Part shown: positions 1 to 7,492 of the stretch, piece after piece | How the letters are laid out: the number at the start of each line of letters is the position of its first letter | Numbering within the stretch: the first letter of the stretch is position 1 | NCBI GenBank assembly: GCA_044346855.1 | Contig: JBIIYJ010000064.1 | Location: forward strand, 1-20,350 | From: CAIKKV01 sp044346855 | GTDB taxonomy: Bacteria; Verrucomicrobiota; Kiritimatiellia; CAIKKV01 | Direction of reading: 5' to 3' | DNA: 20,350 bases | Program-made: the position numbers and the translations under genes | The notes under the pieces: generated by a model | What the model was told of the DNA's origin: nothing | The model's database searches: none | The model's input: only the letters and a program-made list of their open reading frames with translations

Positions 1-6
1 AGGCGT

Positions 7-30
7 GGCACGGGTCTTCTGACCCGTGTC
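7..30. repeat. Short perfect-stem hairpin (REP-like or terminator)
   Basis: CACGGGTC (9-16) and GACCCGTG (21-28) form a perfect 8-bp stem around a TTCT loop. A G-T wobble and a G-C pair extend it to 7-30. No U-tract follows on the plus strand (the next bases are CCCCTG), so a canonical intrinsic terminator is doubtful. It lies upstream of the toxin-antitoxin promoter and could be the end of an upstream gene outside the window or a dispersed palindromic repeat. The stem is seen directly; any role is inferred. Confidence 0.55.
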
Positions 31-69
31 CCCTGCGTCGGCTACACGCCCGTTGCGATTGGAATGCAA

Positions 70-103
70 TTGACAGTTCTTATCGATCGGTATACCGTAT
101 TAC
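70..103 (+). promoter_or_regulatory. Candidate vapBC promoter and palindromic operator
   Basis: A perfect TTGACA -35 hexamer (70-75) is followed by TATACC (91-96) at a short 15-bp spacing. CGGTATACCG (88-97), a perfect 10-bp palindrome, overlaps the -10 region. VapB-type antitoxins usually repress their own operon by binding palindromes over the promoter, so this is the natural operator candidate. The antitoxin start follows at 119 with AAAGG (108-112) as ribosome binding site, 6 nt upstream. The -10 assignment is uncertain because of the short spacer. Confidence 0.5.
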
Positions 104-118
104 AGTCAAAGGATCGAT

Positions 119-331
119 ATGAAAAGCAATATCGTCACGCTGTCGCCGAAGTACCAGATCGTGATCCCCCAGCGGATCCGGGAGAACCTCCGCCTCCGTC
201 CCGGCGAGCGATTCCACGTTGTCATTTGCGAAGGGCGGGTTGAGCTGATCCCGGTCAGGAAAATGAAGGAGATGCGCGGGTTCCTTCGCGGGATGGATTC
301 CCACGTTCAGCGCGATGAGGACCGCCTATGA
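119..331 (+). CDS. vapB: AbrB/MazE-fold antitoxin, VapB-like
   Basis: This 70-residue protein opens with the swapped-hairpin AbrB pattern: TLSPKYQIVIPQRIRENLRLRPGE (about residues 7-30) is the classic 'sKgQivIPkeiRe.LgLkpGd' DNA-binding signature. The C-terminal 25 residues are charged and would be the toxin-binding tail. The family binds DNA as a dimer and neutralises the partner toxin. Its stop overlaps the next start as ATGA (328-331), indicating translational coupling to the PIN toxin. Length is typical for such antitoxins. Autoregulation through the palindrome at 88-97 is inferred. The MazE/VapB label is by fold and partner, since the AbrB domain pairs with several toxin types. Confidence 0.88.
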   Translation: MKSNIVTLSPKYQIVIPQRIRENLRLRPGERFHVVICEGRVELIPVRKMKEMRGFLRGMDSHVQRDEDRL

Positions 332-699
332 ACGTGGTGGACTCCTCCGCCTGGCTCGAGTATTTCATAGACGGCCCCCATGCCGGGTTTTTCTCGGCCC
401 CCATCGAAAACGTCCGGGAGCTTATCGTTCCGACCATTTCCCTGTATGAAGTCTTCAAGAAGGTTCTGGCGGACAACGGGGAAGCCGGGGCGTTCAGGGC
501 CATCGCCCAGATGAAGCAAGGGCGCGTGGTCGATCTTGATGAAGACATCGCCTTGAGCGCCGCCCGCATCAGCTTCGAAACAAAACTGCCCATGGCGGAC
601 AGCATGATCCTGGCCTCGGCCAAAGCTTACAAGGCGATCCTTTGGACCCAGGACGAGCACTTCAAGGGATTGTCGGATGTAAGGTATTGTTCGAAATAA
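328..699 (+). CDS. vapC: PIN-domain ribonuclease toxin, VapC-like
   Basis: This 123-residue PIN protein is the expected VapC size. The acidic metal-binding residues are all visible: D5 in the N-terminal VVDSSAW strand, E41 in SLYEVF, D91 in LPMADSMI and D109 in TQDEHF. PIN toxins are Mg2+-dependent endoribonucleases that typically cleave tRNA or rRNA when the antitoxin is degraded. The ATG overlaps the antitoxin stop by 4 nt. No frameshift or missing acidic residue is seen, so the toxin looks intact. The RNA target cannot be read from sequence. The glycosidase gene starts only 49 nt downstream on the same strand, so read-through is possible. Confidence 0.9.
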   Translation: MNVVDSSAWLEYFIDGPHAGFFSAPIENVRELIVPTISLYEVFKKVLADNGEAGAFRAIAQMKQGRVVDLDEDIALSAARISFETKLPMADSMILASAKAYKAILWTQDEHFKGLSDVRYCSK

Positions 700-748
700 T
701 GATACCTTCACGGTGGAAGTCAATCCCAGTAAAGCAGGACAAGAGCCT

Positions 749-2746
749 ATGAAACCTTTTGCCAAACTCGAAAACGATTCCCTTGTTCTCTCGACCGGCG
801 CTGCCCGTTATGAAGCCAGGTGGAACGACGGGCATTTGATCGGAACGCTTCTTGAAGACGCCGCCGGCCACCGCTGGGAACTCGCGGGCGCGGCGCCCGA
901 CTGCGGATTCCCGGGGCAGTCCGACGCGGCCGCCGGCGGGCGGCTCGAGGTGATGGACATTCCGGCCACGCCGATGATTCTGGCCCACGTGCGGGTCGAG
1001 GCCTGGACGCGGCTCGGCTCGCTGGAGGTCAAGCGGGTCTTCCGCCTGTTCCCCGGCTGCCCGCTGATCGGCTGCCGGATTGAATTGCGCGGCAAGCCCG
1101 AGGGCGCCTGGGTCAAGGCCGCGCCCGACGCCGCCGCGCTGGTCAATATCGAGACCGCGGACGCGGCCCGGCAGGGCCAGGTGGAGCCCGTCCGTTTGCA
1201 CCGGATACTGGCACCGCATCATCACCTGGACCTGGAGTGCGTCCGGTTCTTCGACATCACCGACCGCCGCAACAACCTTGTGGACGCGTGGACCGTCCAG
1301 CCCTACCGGCAGCCCCTGATGCTGTCCGGCAACGTGATCCTGGGGCGCGACCGGCTGGCGGACCGGGGGTTCGTGCTGCTCAAGGAGGCGCCGTGCTCGG
1401 ACGTCCAGCTGGCCAGCCCGGGCTTCGATTTCATCGCCCGGCTCAACGACGTCGAGCTGGTCGGCCCGGGGCTCCGGCCGGAGGACCTGTCGGAAACCGA
1501 CTGGACGGCCGGCTACGGCTTCGCGTTCGGGGCGGCCGGCCGCGATTCCTTCTCCCTGCTGTCGGCCCTCCAGGATTACCAGAAGCGGCTGCGGGTCTAC
1601 GAGCCCGCCCGCGACGGGATGATCATGCTCAACACGTGGGGCGACCGCGGGCAGGACAAGCGCATGAACGAGGCGTTCGTGCTGGCGGAGATCGAGGCGG
1701 GGGCGCGGCTCGGGGTGACCCATTTCCAGCTCGACCACGGGTGGGAGACGACGCAGGCCGCGGAGAAGACCTGGCCGCTGATCCTGACGAACATCTGGGA
1801 CACGCCCCATTTCTGGGATGTCCATCCCACCCGCTTCCCCCGCGGCCTGCGCCCCTGCGTGGAGGCGGCCAGAAAAGCGGGCATCGAGCTGTGCCTCTGG
1901 TTCAATCCCAGCGCGGACGACAGCTACGCCCATTGGCAGGACGACGCGAACGCCCTGATCCGGCTGCACCGCGAGCATGGCATCCGCACGTTCAAGATCG
2001 ACGGGGTCGAGATCCCGGACAAGCGGGCCGAGCGCAACCTGCGCCGGATGCTGGAGGCCGTCCTGGAAGCGACCGGCCGGCAGGCCGTCTTCAACCTCGA
2101 CGTTACCGCCGGCCGGCGGTTCGGCTATTTCGACTTTACCGAATATGGGAACAAGTTCCTGGAGAACCGCTATACGGACTGGTCGAACTACTATCCCCAC
2201 TGGACCCTGCGGAACCTGTGGATGCTCAGCCGGTGCGTGCCGTCCCGCTCGTTCCAGGTGGAGTTCCTCAACCTGTGGCGCAATCCGGACAAGTATCCGG
2301 CGGGCGACCCGCTGGCCCCGGCGAAGGTACCGTTCGCCTATGCCTTCGCGGTCGCGATGGCGGCCCAGCCCCTGGCCTGGTTCGAGGCGACCGGCCTGCC
2401 CGCGGAGGCGTTCGACGCGGCGCCGCTGATCCGGCTGTACCGGGAGAACCAGGCGACCTTTCATGCCGGGACGGTGCTGCCGGTCGGGGAGTGCCCCGGG
2501 GGGACGGGCTGGACGGGCTTCCAGTCGTGCCGCGGCAACGAGGGCTATCTGCTTGTTTTCCGCGAGTTGAACGACCGGCCGCAGGCGTCCCTGGCGACGT
2601 GGTTCAGGCCGGGCGAGCGGATCGCGTTCACCCGCCTGGCGGGCGAGGGGGCCGACTTCGAGGCGATGGCGGGGGAGGAGGGGCGGCTGCCGGTTTCGCT
2701 GCCCAAGCCGTTCTCCTTCGGGTTCTATCGGTATCGGCTTGCGTGA
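749..2746 (+). CDS. Clan-D glycoside hydrolase, GH36-like (alpha-galactosidase-type)
   Basis: This 665-residue protein has no signal peptide. An N-terminal beta-rich region (1 to about 285) precedes a TIM barrel containing strand motifs THFQLDHGW (324-332), IELCLWFNP (379-387) and RTFKIDGV (413-420). D418 in the K-x-D motif fits the retaining nucleophile of the GH27/GH31/GH36 clan. D477 in YTDWSNYYP is the best acid/base candidate. The family cleaves alpha-galactosides and related substrates. It lacks the textbook GH36 'KWD.N' and 'RFD.GM...SDD' strings, so this is a divergent branch and the substrate is uncertain. Start choice: an in-frame GTG exists at 713, but ATG 749 has AGGA nine bases upstream and begins where the domain begins. 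It converges on the next gene with 13 bp between stops. Confidence 0.8.
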   Translation: MKPFAKLENDSLVLSTGAARYEARWNDGHLIGTLLEDAAGHRWELAGAAPDCGFPGQSDAAAGGRLEVMDIPATPMILAHVRVEAWTRLGSLEVKRVFRLFPGCPLIGCRIELRGKPEGAWVKAAPDAAALVNIETADAARQGQVEPVRLHRILAPHHHLDLECVRFFDITDRRNNLVDAWTVQPYRQPLMLSGNVILGRDRLADRGFVLLKEAPCSDVQLASPGFDFIARLNDVELVGPGLRPEDLSETDWTAGYGFAFGAAGRDSFSLLSALQDYQKRLRVYEPARDGMIMLNTWGDRGQDKRMNEAFVLAEIEAGARLGVTHFQLDHGWETTQAAEKTWPLILTNIWDTPHFWDVHPTRFPRGLRPCVEAARKAGIELCLWFNPSADDSYAHWQDDANALIRLHREHGIRTFKIDGVEIPDKRAERNLRRMLEAVLEATGRQAVFNLDVTAGRRFGYFDFTEYGNKFLENRYTDWSNYYPHWTLRNLWMLSRCVPSRSFQVEFLNLWRNPDKYPAGDPLAPAKVPFAYAFAVAMAAQPLAWFEATGLPAEAFDAAPLIRLYRENQATFHAGTVLPVGECPGGTGWTGFQSCRGNEGYLLVFRELNDRPQASLATWFRPGERIAFTRLAGEGADFEAMAGEEGRLPVSLPKPFSFGFYRYRLA

Positions 2747-2759
2747 AGGCGGTCGGCCC

Positions 2760-3623
2760 CTATTTAGAGGGGGGGCGTTTGCCGCTGGAGAGTTTGGCGG
2801 ACAGGGTGACGAACAGCGTATCGTCGATGTCGCGCCCGTCCTGCAGTTCCGGATCGGGCGCGCCGTCCGTTTCAAGGGAGCGGTTGAAGAGGCCGCCGCC
2901 CGCGAGGGTGACAGAGAGTCCGGGGCGGAGGCGCCATTCGGTTCCGACGGAGGCCTGGATCGCCTTGTAGTGCAGGTCGCGCTCGGGGTCGTCCTCCGAT
3001 TCGTCCCCGATGTTCCACTGGCCGCCCGCCGGGCCGGCGGAGGCGAACACCGAGCAGACGTCCGCGACTTTGTAAATCGCGCGCGGGCGGGGCATGAACA
3101 GTTCCAGGATCAGGTTGTCCGTGGCCTGCCAGCGGACGCCCGCGGCCGGCATGACGCCGTACAGGCCGGTCCAATCGCCCAGCATGAGCCCGCCGGCAAC
3201 CTGGACGTTGGGCCGCCAGGGGTAGTAGGCGAGAAACAGCCCTGTGAGCCGCAAATCCTCGCGGTCGACCTGCTCGAAGTCGCTGTTCAGGCCTGGGATC
3301 ACGCGGAGCATGAGCCGCGTCTTGGAGCCGGCCATCAGGGACGCCTGCACCGGAACCCGCAGGGCGTACAGGTTGCGGTCTTCGAGCGAGCCCGAGGAGA
3401 AATCCAGCAGCGTGGCGCGGGCGCCCAGTCCGACTCCGAACGAACCGGCCCGCTCTGGCCACCGTTGCCAGAGCGGCAGGATTTCCGCGTCCGATTCGGC
3501 GATTGTCAGGCGGCCGTCGGATTCCACGGGGGCGGAGCCTTGTAACTCGAATGACGCGGCGTGGTCCGCGCTTGCGCAGCAGGCCAGTAACGAAACAACA
3601 GCGATGAGCGGGTATTTCCCCAT
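2760..3623 (-). CDS. Predicted outer membrane beta-barrel protein (DUF6268-like)
   Basis: This 287-residue protein has an N-terminal signal peptide (hydrophobic segment about 5-18, ending near CASADHAAS). The rest shows alternating hydrophobic/polar beta strands with aromatic girdles, such as LTGLFLAYYPW and VAGGLMLGDWTGLYG, and ends with a strand LFVTLSAKL near the C terminus. The pattern 'LRVPVQASL ... LMLRVIPGLNSDF ... VAGG' resembles small barrel families annotated DUF6268, but that name is from memory and not searched. A structural or porin-like outer membrane role is inferred. The ATG at 3623-3621 sits in the middle of a perfect 16-bp palindrome and has no Shine-Dalgarno. It is divergent from the ABC genes and convergent with the GH36-like gene. 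Confidence 0.65.
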   Translation of the reverse strand: MGKYPLIAVVSLLACCASADHAASFELQGSAPVESDGRLTIAESDAEILPLWQRWPERAGSFGVGLGARATLLDFSSGSLEDRNLYALRVPVQASLMAGSKTRLMLRVIPGLNSDFEQVDREDLRLTGLFLAYYPWRPNVQVAGGLMLGDWTGLYGVMPAAGVRWQATDNLILELFMPRPRAIYKVADVCSVFASAGPAGGQWNIGDESEDDPERDLHYKAIQASVGTEWRLRPGLSVTLAGGGLFNRSLETDGAPDPELQDGRDIDDTLFVTLSAKLSSGKRPPSK

Positions 3624-3630
3624 GGGGAAA
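3615..3630. repeat. 16-bp perfect palindrome centred on a start codon
   Basis: TTTCCCCATGGGGAAA reads identically on both strands and has the barrel-protein initiation codon at its centre. In mRNA it could only fold with strain, because there is no loop. As DNA it could bind a dimeric regulator. It could also be chance. Confidence 0.6.
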
Positions 3631-3725
3631 GAATGTCAAAATTCGAAAAAAAACTCGACCCTTTCTTTTCGATGCCGTATGTTGAAATCGGATAAAGAAA
3701 GTGGTCTGTGAAATCTGAGGCACAT

Positions 3726-5603
3726 ATGACTTCCCCGGAGATGGGGAATGGTGAGATTATCCGCCGTCTGCTGGGGTTGACATGGCGATACCGGTTCGGA
3801 TGCATCCGCATCATCCTGTTCCAGTTCCTTCTGCTGGGCATCACGGTTTTCAGCCTGGGCCTGACGGGGCGGGGGATCGACTACATCCATTCCGCCATCA
3901 ACCCGGCCGTCAAGCCACCGCACTGGCCCGGCGGCTGGACTCCGCCCCCGCACTGGCCTCAAATGGGCATTCTTTTTCTCATCGGCGGCCTCATCCTGCT
4001 GCTGGCGGTGATTCGCGCCTGGTTGACATATTATAACAACTTAACGAGCGTCCGGGTCATCCAGCAGGGGATGGTGGTCAGTCTGCGCGCCCTGGTTTAC
4101 GACAAACTGCAGCGGCTCAGCTTCCGTTATTTCGATGAAAAAGCGAGCGGCACATTGATCACCCGCGTGACGAGCGATGTGCAGCACATGCGGATGTTCG
4201 TGGACGGCGTGGTGATCCAGACCATTATCCTGGCCGCTTCGGCCGCGACCTATTTCCTCTACATGATCCGCATTCATGGCGGGCTGACCCTGGTGAGCCT
4301 GGCCATGCTGCCCCTGATCGCCGTTTCGGCCGTGGTGTTCTCCCGCAAGGTCAAGCCCGCCTACCGCCGCGACCGCGACCTGGTGGATTCGATGATCCTC
4401 GAACTGAACGAGTCGATTCAGGGCATGCATGTGATCAAGGGTTTCTCCCGCGAGGCCGAGGCGGCGAGCCGCTTCGATGCGGCCAACAAGGCTGTCTGGG
4501 CGCAGAAGAACAAGATCTTCTGGATTGTGACCATCTACAGCCCGTCGGTCGAGATGCTGACCCGGATCACGACCATCGCCGTGGTGGCGTATGGCGGCTG
4601 GCTCTGCTTCCAGGGCCGGCTGCCCCTGGGCGAGGGACTCATCGTATTCCTGGGTCTCCTTCAGCGGCTCACGGACCAGGTCAACGTGCTGACCAACATC
4701 ACGGACTCGGTACAGCAGAGTCTGGCGGCCTCGCGGCGCGTGTTCGAGGTGCTGGACACGGAGCCCGAGGTCAAGAGTCCGCCGAGGCCCGTCGCCTTGC
4801 CCCTCATCCGCGGGCGCGTGCGCTTCGATCATGTCTCGTTCGCCTACTCGCCCAAGACCGACGTTCTCGCCGACGTGCATCTGGACATCCAGCCCGGGGA
4901 GAGCATCGGCATCCTGGGGACCACGGGCTCGGGCAAGAGCACGCTGCTGAGCCTGATCCCGCGCTTCTACGATGTCACGGCCGGCCGTCTGCTGATCGAC
5001 GAGGCCGACGTGCGCGAGCTCGACCTCCAGGAGCTTCGCCGCCAGGTGGGCCTCGTGTTCCAGGAGAGTTTCCTGTTCAGCAACACCGTGGCGGCCAACA
5101 TCGCGTTCGGCCGGCCGGACGCCTCGCGGGAGGCGATCGAACGGGCCGCCCGCCTGGCCTCGGCCCATGACTTCATCATGCAGCTTCCCCGCGGGTACGA
5201 CTCCGTTCTCAGCGAGGGCGGCAGCAACCTCTCGGGCGGGCAGCGTCAGCGCCTGGCCATCGCCCGCGCCATTCTGCCCGATCCGCCCATCCTGCTGCTC
5301 GACGATCCCACCGCCGCGGTGGACGCCGAGACGGAAAGTGAAATCCTCTCCGCGATCGAGGGGGCCATGAAGGGCCGCACCACCTTTCTCGTCACCCATC
5401 GCCTCAGCGCCCTGCGTCGCATGGACCGGGTGGTGGTCATGCACCGGGGCAAGGTCGAACAGTTCGGCACGCATGCCGCGCTCCTGGCCTGCCGCGGACC
5501 CTACCGCCGGGCCGCCCGCATCCAGCTGGGAGAGGATTTCACCCGTCTGGTGCCGCCGCTTCCCCCGCTTCCCGCGGTTCCCGCGGCGGGAGGTGCGGCA
5601 TGA
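3726..5603 (+). CDS. ABC exporter half-transporter, degenerate Walker B subunit
   Basis: This 625-residue protein fuses a type-I ABC exporter membrane domain (TMs about 28-48, 80-100, 160-205, 265-312) to a nucleotide-binding domain. Walker A is GTTGSGKST (398-406), the signature LSGGQ (502-506), Walker B ILLLDD (522-527) and the switch histidine H558 in VTHRL. The residue after the Walker B aspartate is D527 rather than the catalytic glutamate, the hallmark of the degenerate half of heterodimeric exporters such as TM287/288. ATG 3726 is preferred over GTG 3708 because TGAGG lies 5 nt before it. It overlaps the next ABC gene by ATGA (5600-5603). The substrate is unknown; lipid, peptide or drug export are all possible. 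Confidence 0.92.
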   Translation: MTSPEMGNGEIIRRLLGLTWRYRFGCIRIILFQFLLLGITVFSLGLTGRGIDYIHSAINPAVKPPHWPGGWTPPPHWPQMGILFLIGGLILLLAVIRAWLTYYNNLTSVRVIQQGMVVSLRALVYDKLQRLSFRYFDEKASGTLITRVTSDVQHMRMFVDGVVIQTIILAASAATYFLYMIRIHGGLTLVSLAMLPLIAVSAVVFSRKVKPAYRRDRDLVDSMILELNESIQGMHVIKGFSREAEAASRFDAANKAVWAQKNKIFWIVTIYSPSVEMLTRITTIAVVAYGGWLCFQGRLPLGEGLIVFLGLLQRLTDQVNVLTNITDSVQQSLAASRRVFEVLDTEPEVKSPPRPVALPLIRGRVRFDHVSFAYSPKTDVLADVHLDIQPGESIGILGTTGSGKSTLLSLIPRFYDVTAGRLLIDEADVRELDLQELRRQVGLVFQESFLFSNTVAANIAFGRPDASREAIERAARLASAHDFIMQLPRGYDSVLSEGGSNLSGGQRQRLAIARAILPDPPILLLDDPTAAVDAETESEILSAIEGAMKGRTTFLVTHRLSALRRMDRVVVMHRGKVEQFGTHAALLACRGPYRRAARIQLGEDFTRLVPPLPPLPAVPAAGGAA

Positions 5604-7444
5604 GCACCGATCCTGTCGTCCAGGACGCGCCCAAGGCTCTCGGCCTGACCTATGTCACCCGCGAGCGTGCGGAATCGCGCCTGGACGTGAGACCCCTTTC
5701 CATGAGCCTGTTCCTGCGCCTTTTCGCCTATACGAAAGGCTGCAACACACAGCGCAACTGGCTTTTTGTCTGCGTCGTGCTCCGCTCGATCCAGGGCACG
5801 GTGGCGCCGTGGATGATGGCCTCCATCATCGCCGGGCCGGTGCGCCAGGGCGACTGGAATGGACTCGTCTACTGGCTGATCGGGTTGAGCCTGCTGAGCG
5901 TGTTCACGCAGATCACCCACCATTTCCGGCAGCGGCTGGCCCTCGAACTGGGGGAGACCGTGGTTCGCGACCTGCGGACCGACTTGTTCCGGCACATTCT
6001 CGAGCTGCCCATGGGCTATTTCCACCGCACCCGGCCGGGGCTGCTGATAAACCGGTTCACCTCCGACGCCGAAGCGGTGCGGACCGGGGTGCAGAACGTC
6101 GTCTTCGCGGGGCTGGTCCACATCGGCAACATGCTGGTGGCCGCCGCGTTCATGCTCTATTACGACTGGGGGCTTTTCCTGGTGATCCTGGCCATGGCGC
6201 CCATCCTGTTCGGGCTCAACCGTTATTTCCGCGTCCGCCTCAGCCGCGCCTACCGGGCCGTGCAGGAAAGTTTCAGCCGCGTCACCGCCACGGTGGTGGA
6301 GTCCGTCCGCGGCATCCGCGTGACCCAGGGCTTCAGCCGGTGGGATAAGAACGCCACGATGTTTCACGAACTGGTCTACGACCACTCCTTCTTCAACATC
6401 CGCGTGACGCAGACGGAGTCGCTCTTCCTGCCCATGCTGGACATCAACAGCCAGTTTTTCCTGGCGGCCCTGCTGATCGTGGGCGGCTACCGCGTCTTCC
6501 ACAGCGGCGGCGGCACGGACATGGGCGACCTGATCCAGTTCTTCTTCCTGGCCGGGAGCTTTTTCGGCCCCATCAACGCCCTGGCCAACCAGTACAACCA
6601 CGCGCTCACCGCCATGGCCAGCGCGGAGCGGGTGTTCAAATTCCTGGACACGAAGCCCGAGTGGGTGGATCCGCCCGCCGGGGAGCCGCTGCCCCGCATC
6701 CGGGGGCGCATCGATTTTGAAAACGTGGGGTTCCGGTATGTCGCCGACCGGCCCGTGCTGAAACAGGTGAGTTTCACGGCCGAGGCGGGGCAGACCGTGG
6801 CGCTGGTGGGTCCGACCGGCAGTGGCAAGACCACGCTGATCAACCTGATCGCCAAGTTCTACATTCCCGGGGAGGGAACGGTCCGCGTGGACGGGGAGGA
6901 CATCCTCCAGATCAACGGCGGCGAGCTGAGGCGCCAGTTCGGCATCGTGCTGCAGCAGAATTTCCTGTTCACCGGCACGATCCTGGACAACATCCGCGTC
7001 GGCAAGCCGGAGGCCACGCTGGAAGAGGTGCGGGAGGCCGCCCGGCGGCTGGATTGCCTGGAGGTGATCGAGGGGCTTCCGAAAGGCTTCGACACCGAGG
7101 TGGGCGAGCAGGGGGCCGGCATCTCGCTGGGCGAGCGGCAGCTGATCTGCTTCACCCGTGCCATGCTGGCGGACCCGCGGATCGTGATTCTCGACGAGGC
7201 CACCAGCTCGGTGGACGCCCTGACCGAGGCGCGGCTGCAGGTGGCCCTCGAGAAACTGCTGGCCAACCGCACCAGCTTCGTCGTGGCCCACCGGCTCAGC
7301 ACCATCCGCAACGCCCATTTGGTCCTGGTGCTGGACAAGGGGTGCATCGTGGAGCGCGGAACCCATCGCCAGTTGATGCGGCAGGACGGGCTCTACGCCC
7401 GCCTCTACCGCGAGTTCATGCTCTCCCACGCTCCGGGGATCTAA
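5600..7444 (+). CDS. ABC exporter half-transporter, catalytic Walker B subunit
   Basis: This 614-residue protein has an N-terminal cytoplasmic stretch of about 50 residues, the exporter membrane domain to about 325, then the NBD. Walker A is GPTGSGKTT (404-412), and Walker B VILDEA (529-534) keeps the catalytic E533; the switch histidine is H564 in VAHRL. The signature is SLGER (509-513) instead of LSGGQ. In a heterodimer this signature faces the Walker A/B of the upstream partner, whose catalytic Glu is Asp, so all defects sit in one composite site and the other is canonical. The 4-nt overlap with the upstream gene supports stoichiometric synthesis. Its stop is followed directly by a heptamer repeat array. 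Confidence 0.92.
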   Translation: MSTDPVVQDAPKALGLTYVTRERAESRLDVRPLSMSLFLRLFAYTKGCNTQRNWLFVCVVLRSIQGTVAPWMMASIIAGPVRQGDWNGLVYWLIGLSLLSVFTQITHHFRQRLALELGETVVRDLRTDLFRHILELPMGYFHRTRPGLLINRFTSDAEAVRTGVQNVVFAGLVHIGNMLVAAAFMLYYDWGLFLVILAMAPILFGLNRYFRVRLSRAYRAVQESFSRVTATVVESVRGIRVTQGFSRWDKNATMFHELVYDHSFFNIRVTQTESLFLPMLDINSQFFLAALLIVGGYRVFHSGGGTDMGDLIQFFFLAGSFFGPINALANQYNHALTAMASAERVFKFLDTKPEWVDPPAGEPLPRIRGRIDFENVGFRYVADRPVLKQVSFTAEAGQTVALVGPTGSGKTTLINLIAKFYIPGEGTVRVDGEDILQINGGELRRQFGIVLQQNFLFTGTILDNIRVGKPEATLEEVREAARRLDCLEVIEGLPKGFDTEVGEQGAGISLGERQLICFTRAMLADPRIVILDEATSSVDALTEARLQVALEKLLANRTSFVVAHRLSTIRNAHLVLVLDKGCIVERGTHRQLMRQDGLYARLYREFMLSHAPGI

Positions 7445-7489
7445 TTCGCTATCCGCTATCCGCTATCCGCTATTCGCTATTCGCTATTC
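7445..7489. repeat. Heptamer tandem array T[T/C]CGCTA
   Basis: Six in-phase heptamers run from 7445 to 7486: TTCGCTA, three TCCGCTA, then two TTCGCTA, followed by a partial TTC. The array begins at the first base after the ABC transporter stop codon and ends 3 bp before the stop of the convergent methyltransferase gene. It therefore makes up essentially the whole intergenic space. Units differ only by a C/T change at position 2. It has no dyad symmetry, so it is not an intrinsic terminator. Confidence 0.9.
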
Positions 7490-7492
7490 TTC

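Noticed and set aside
662..2875. Long antisense reading frame opposite the GH36-like gene
   Set aside because: It is a high-GC shadow rich in Arg, Pro and Gly with no domain, opposite a gene with clear catalytic motifs. The same applies to long frames opposite the ABC, AmmeMemoRadiSam and MFS genes.
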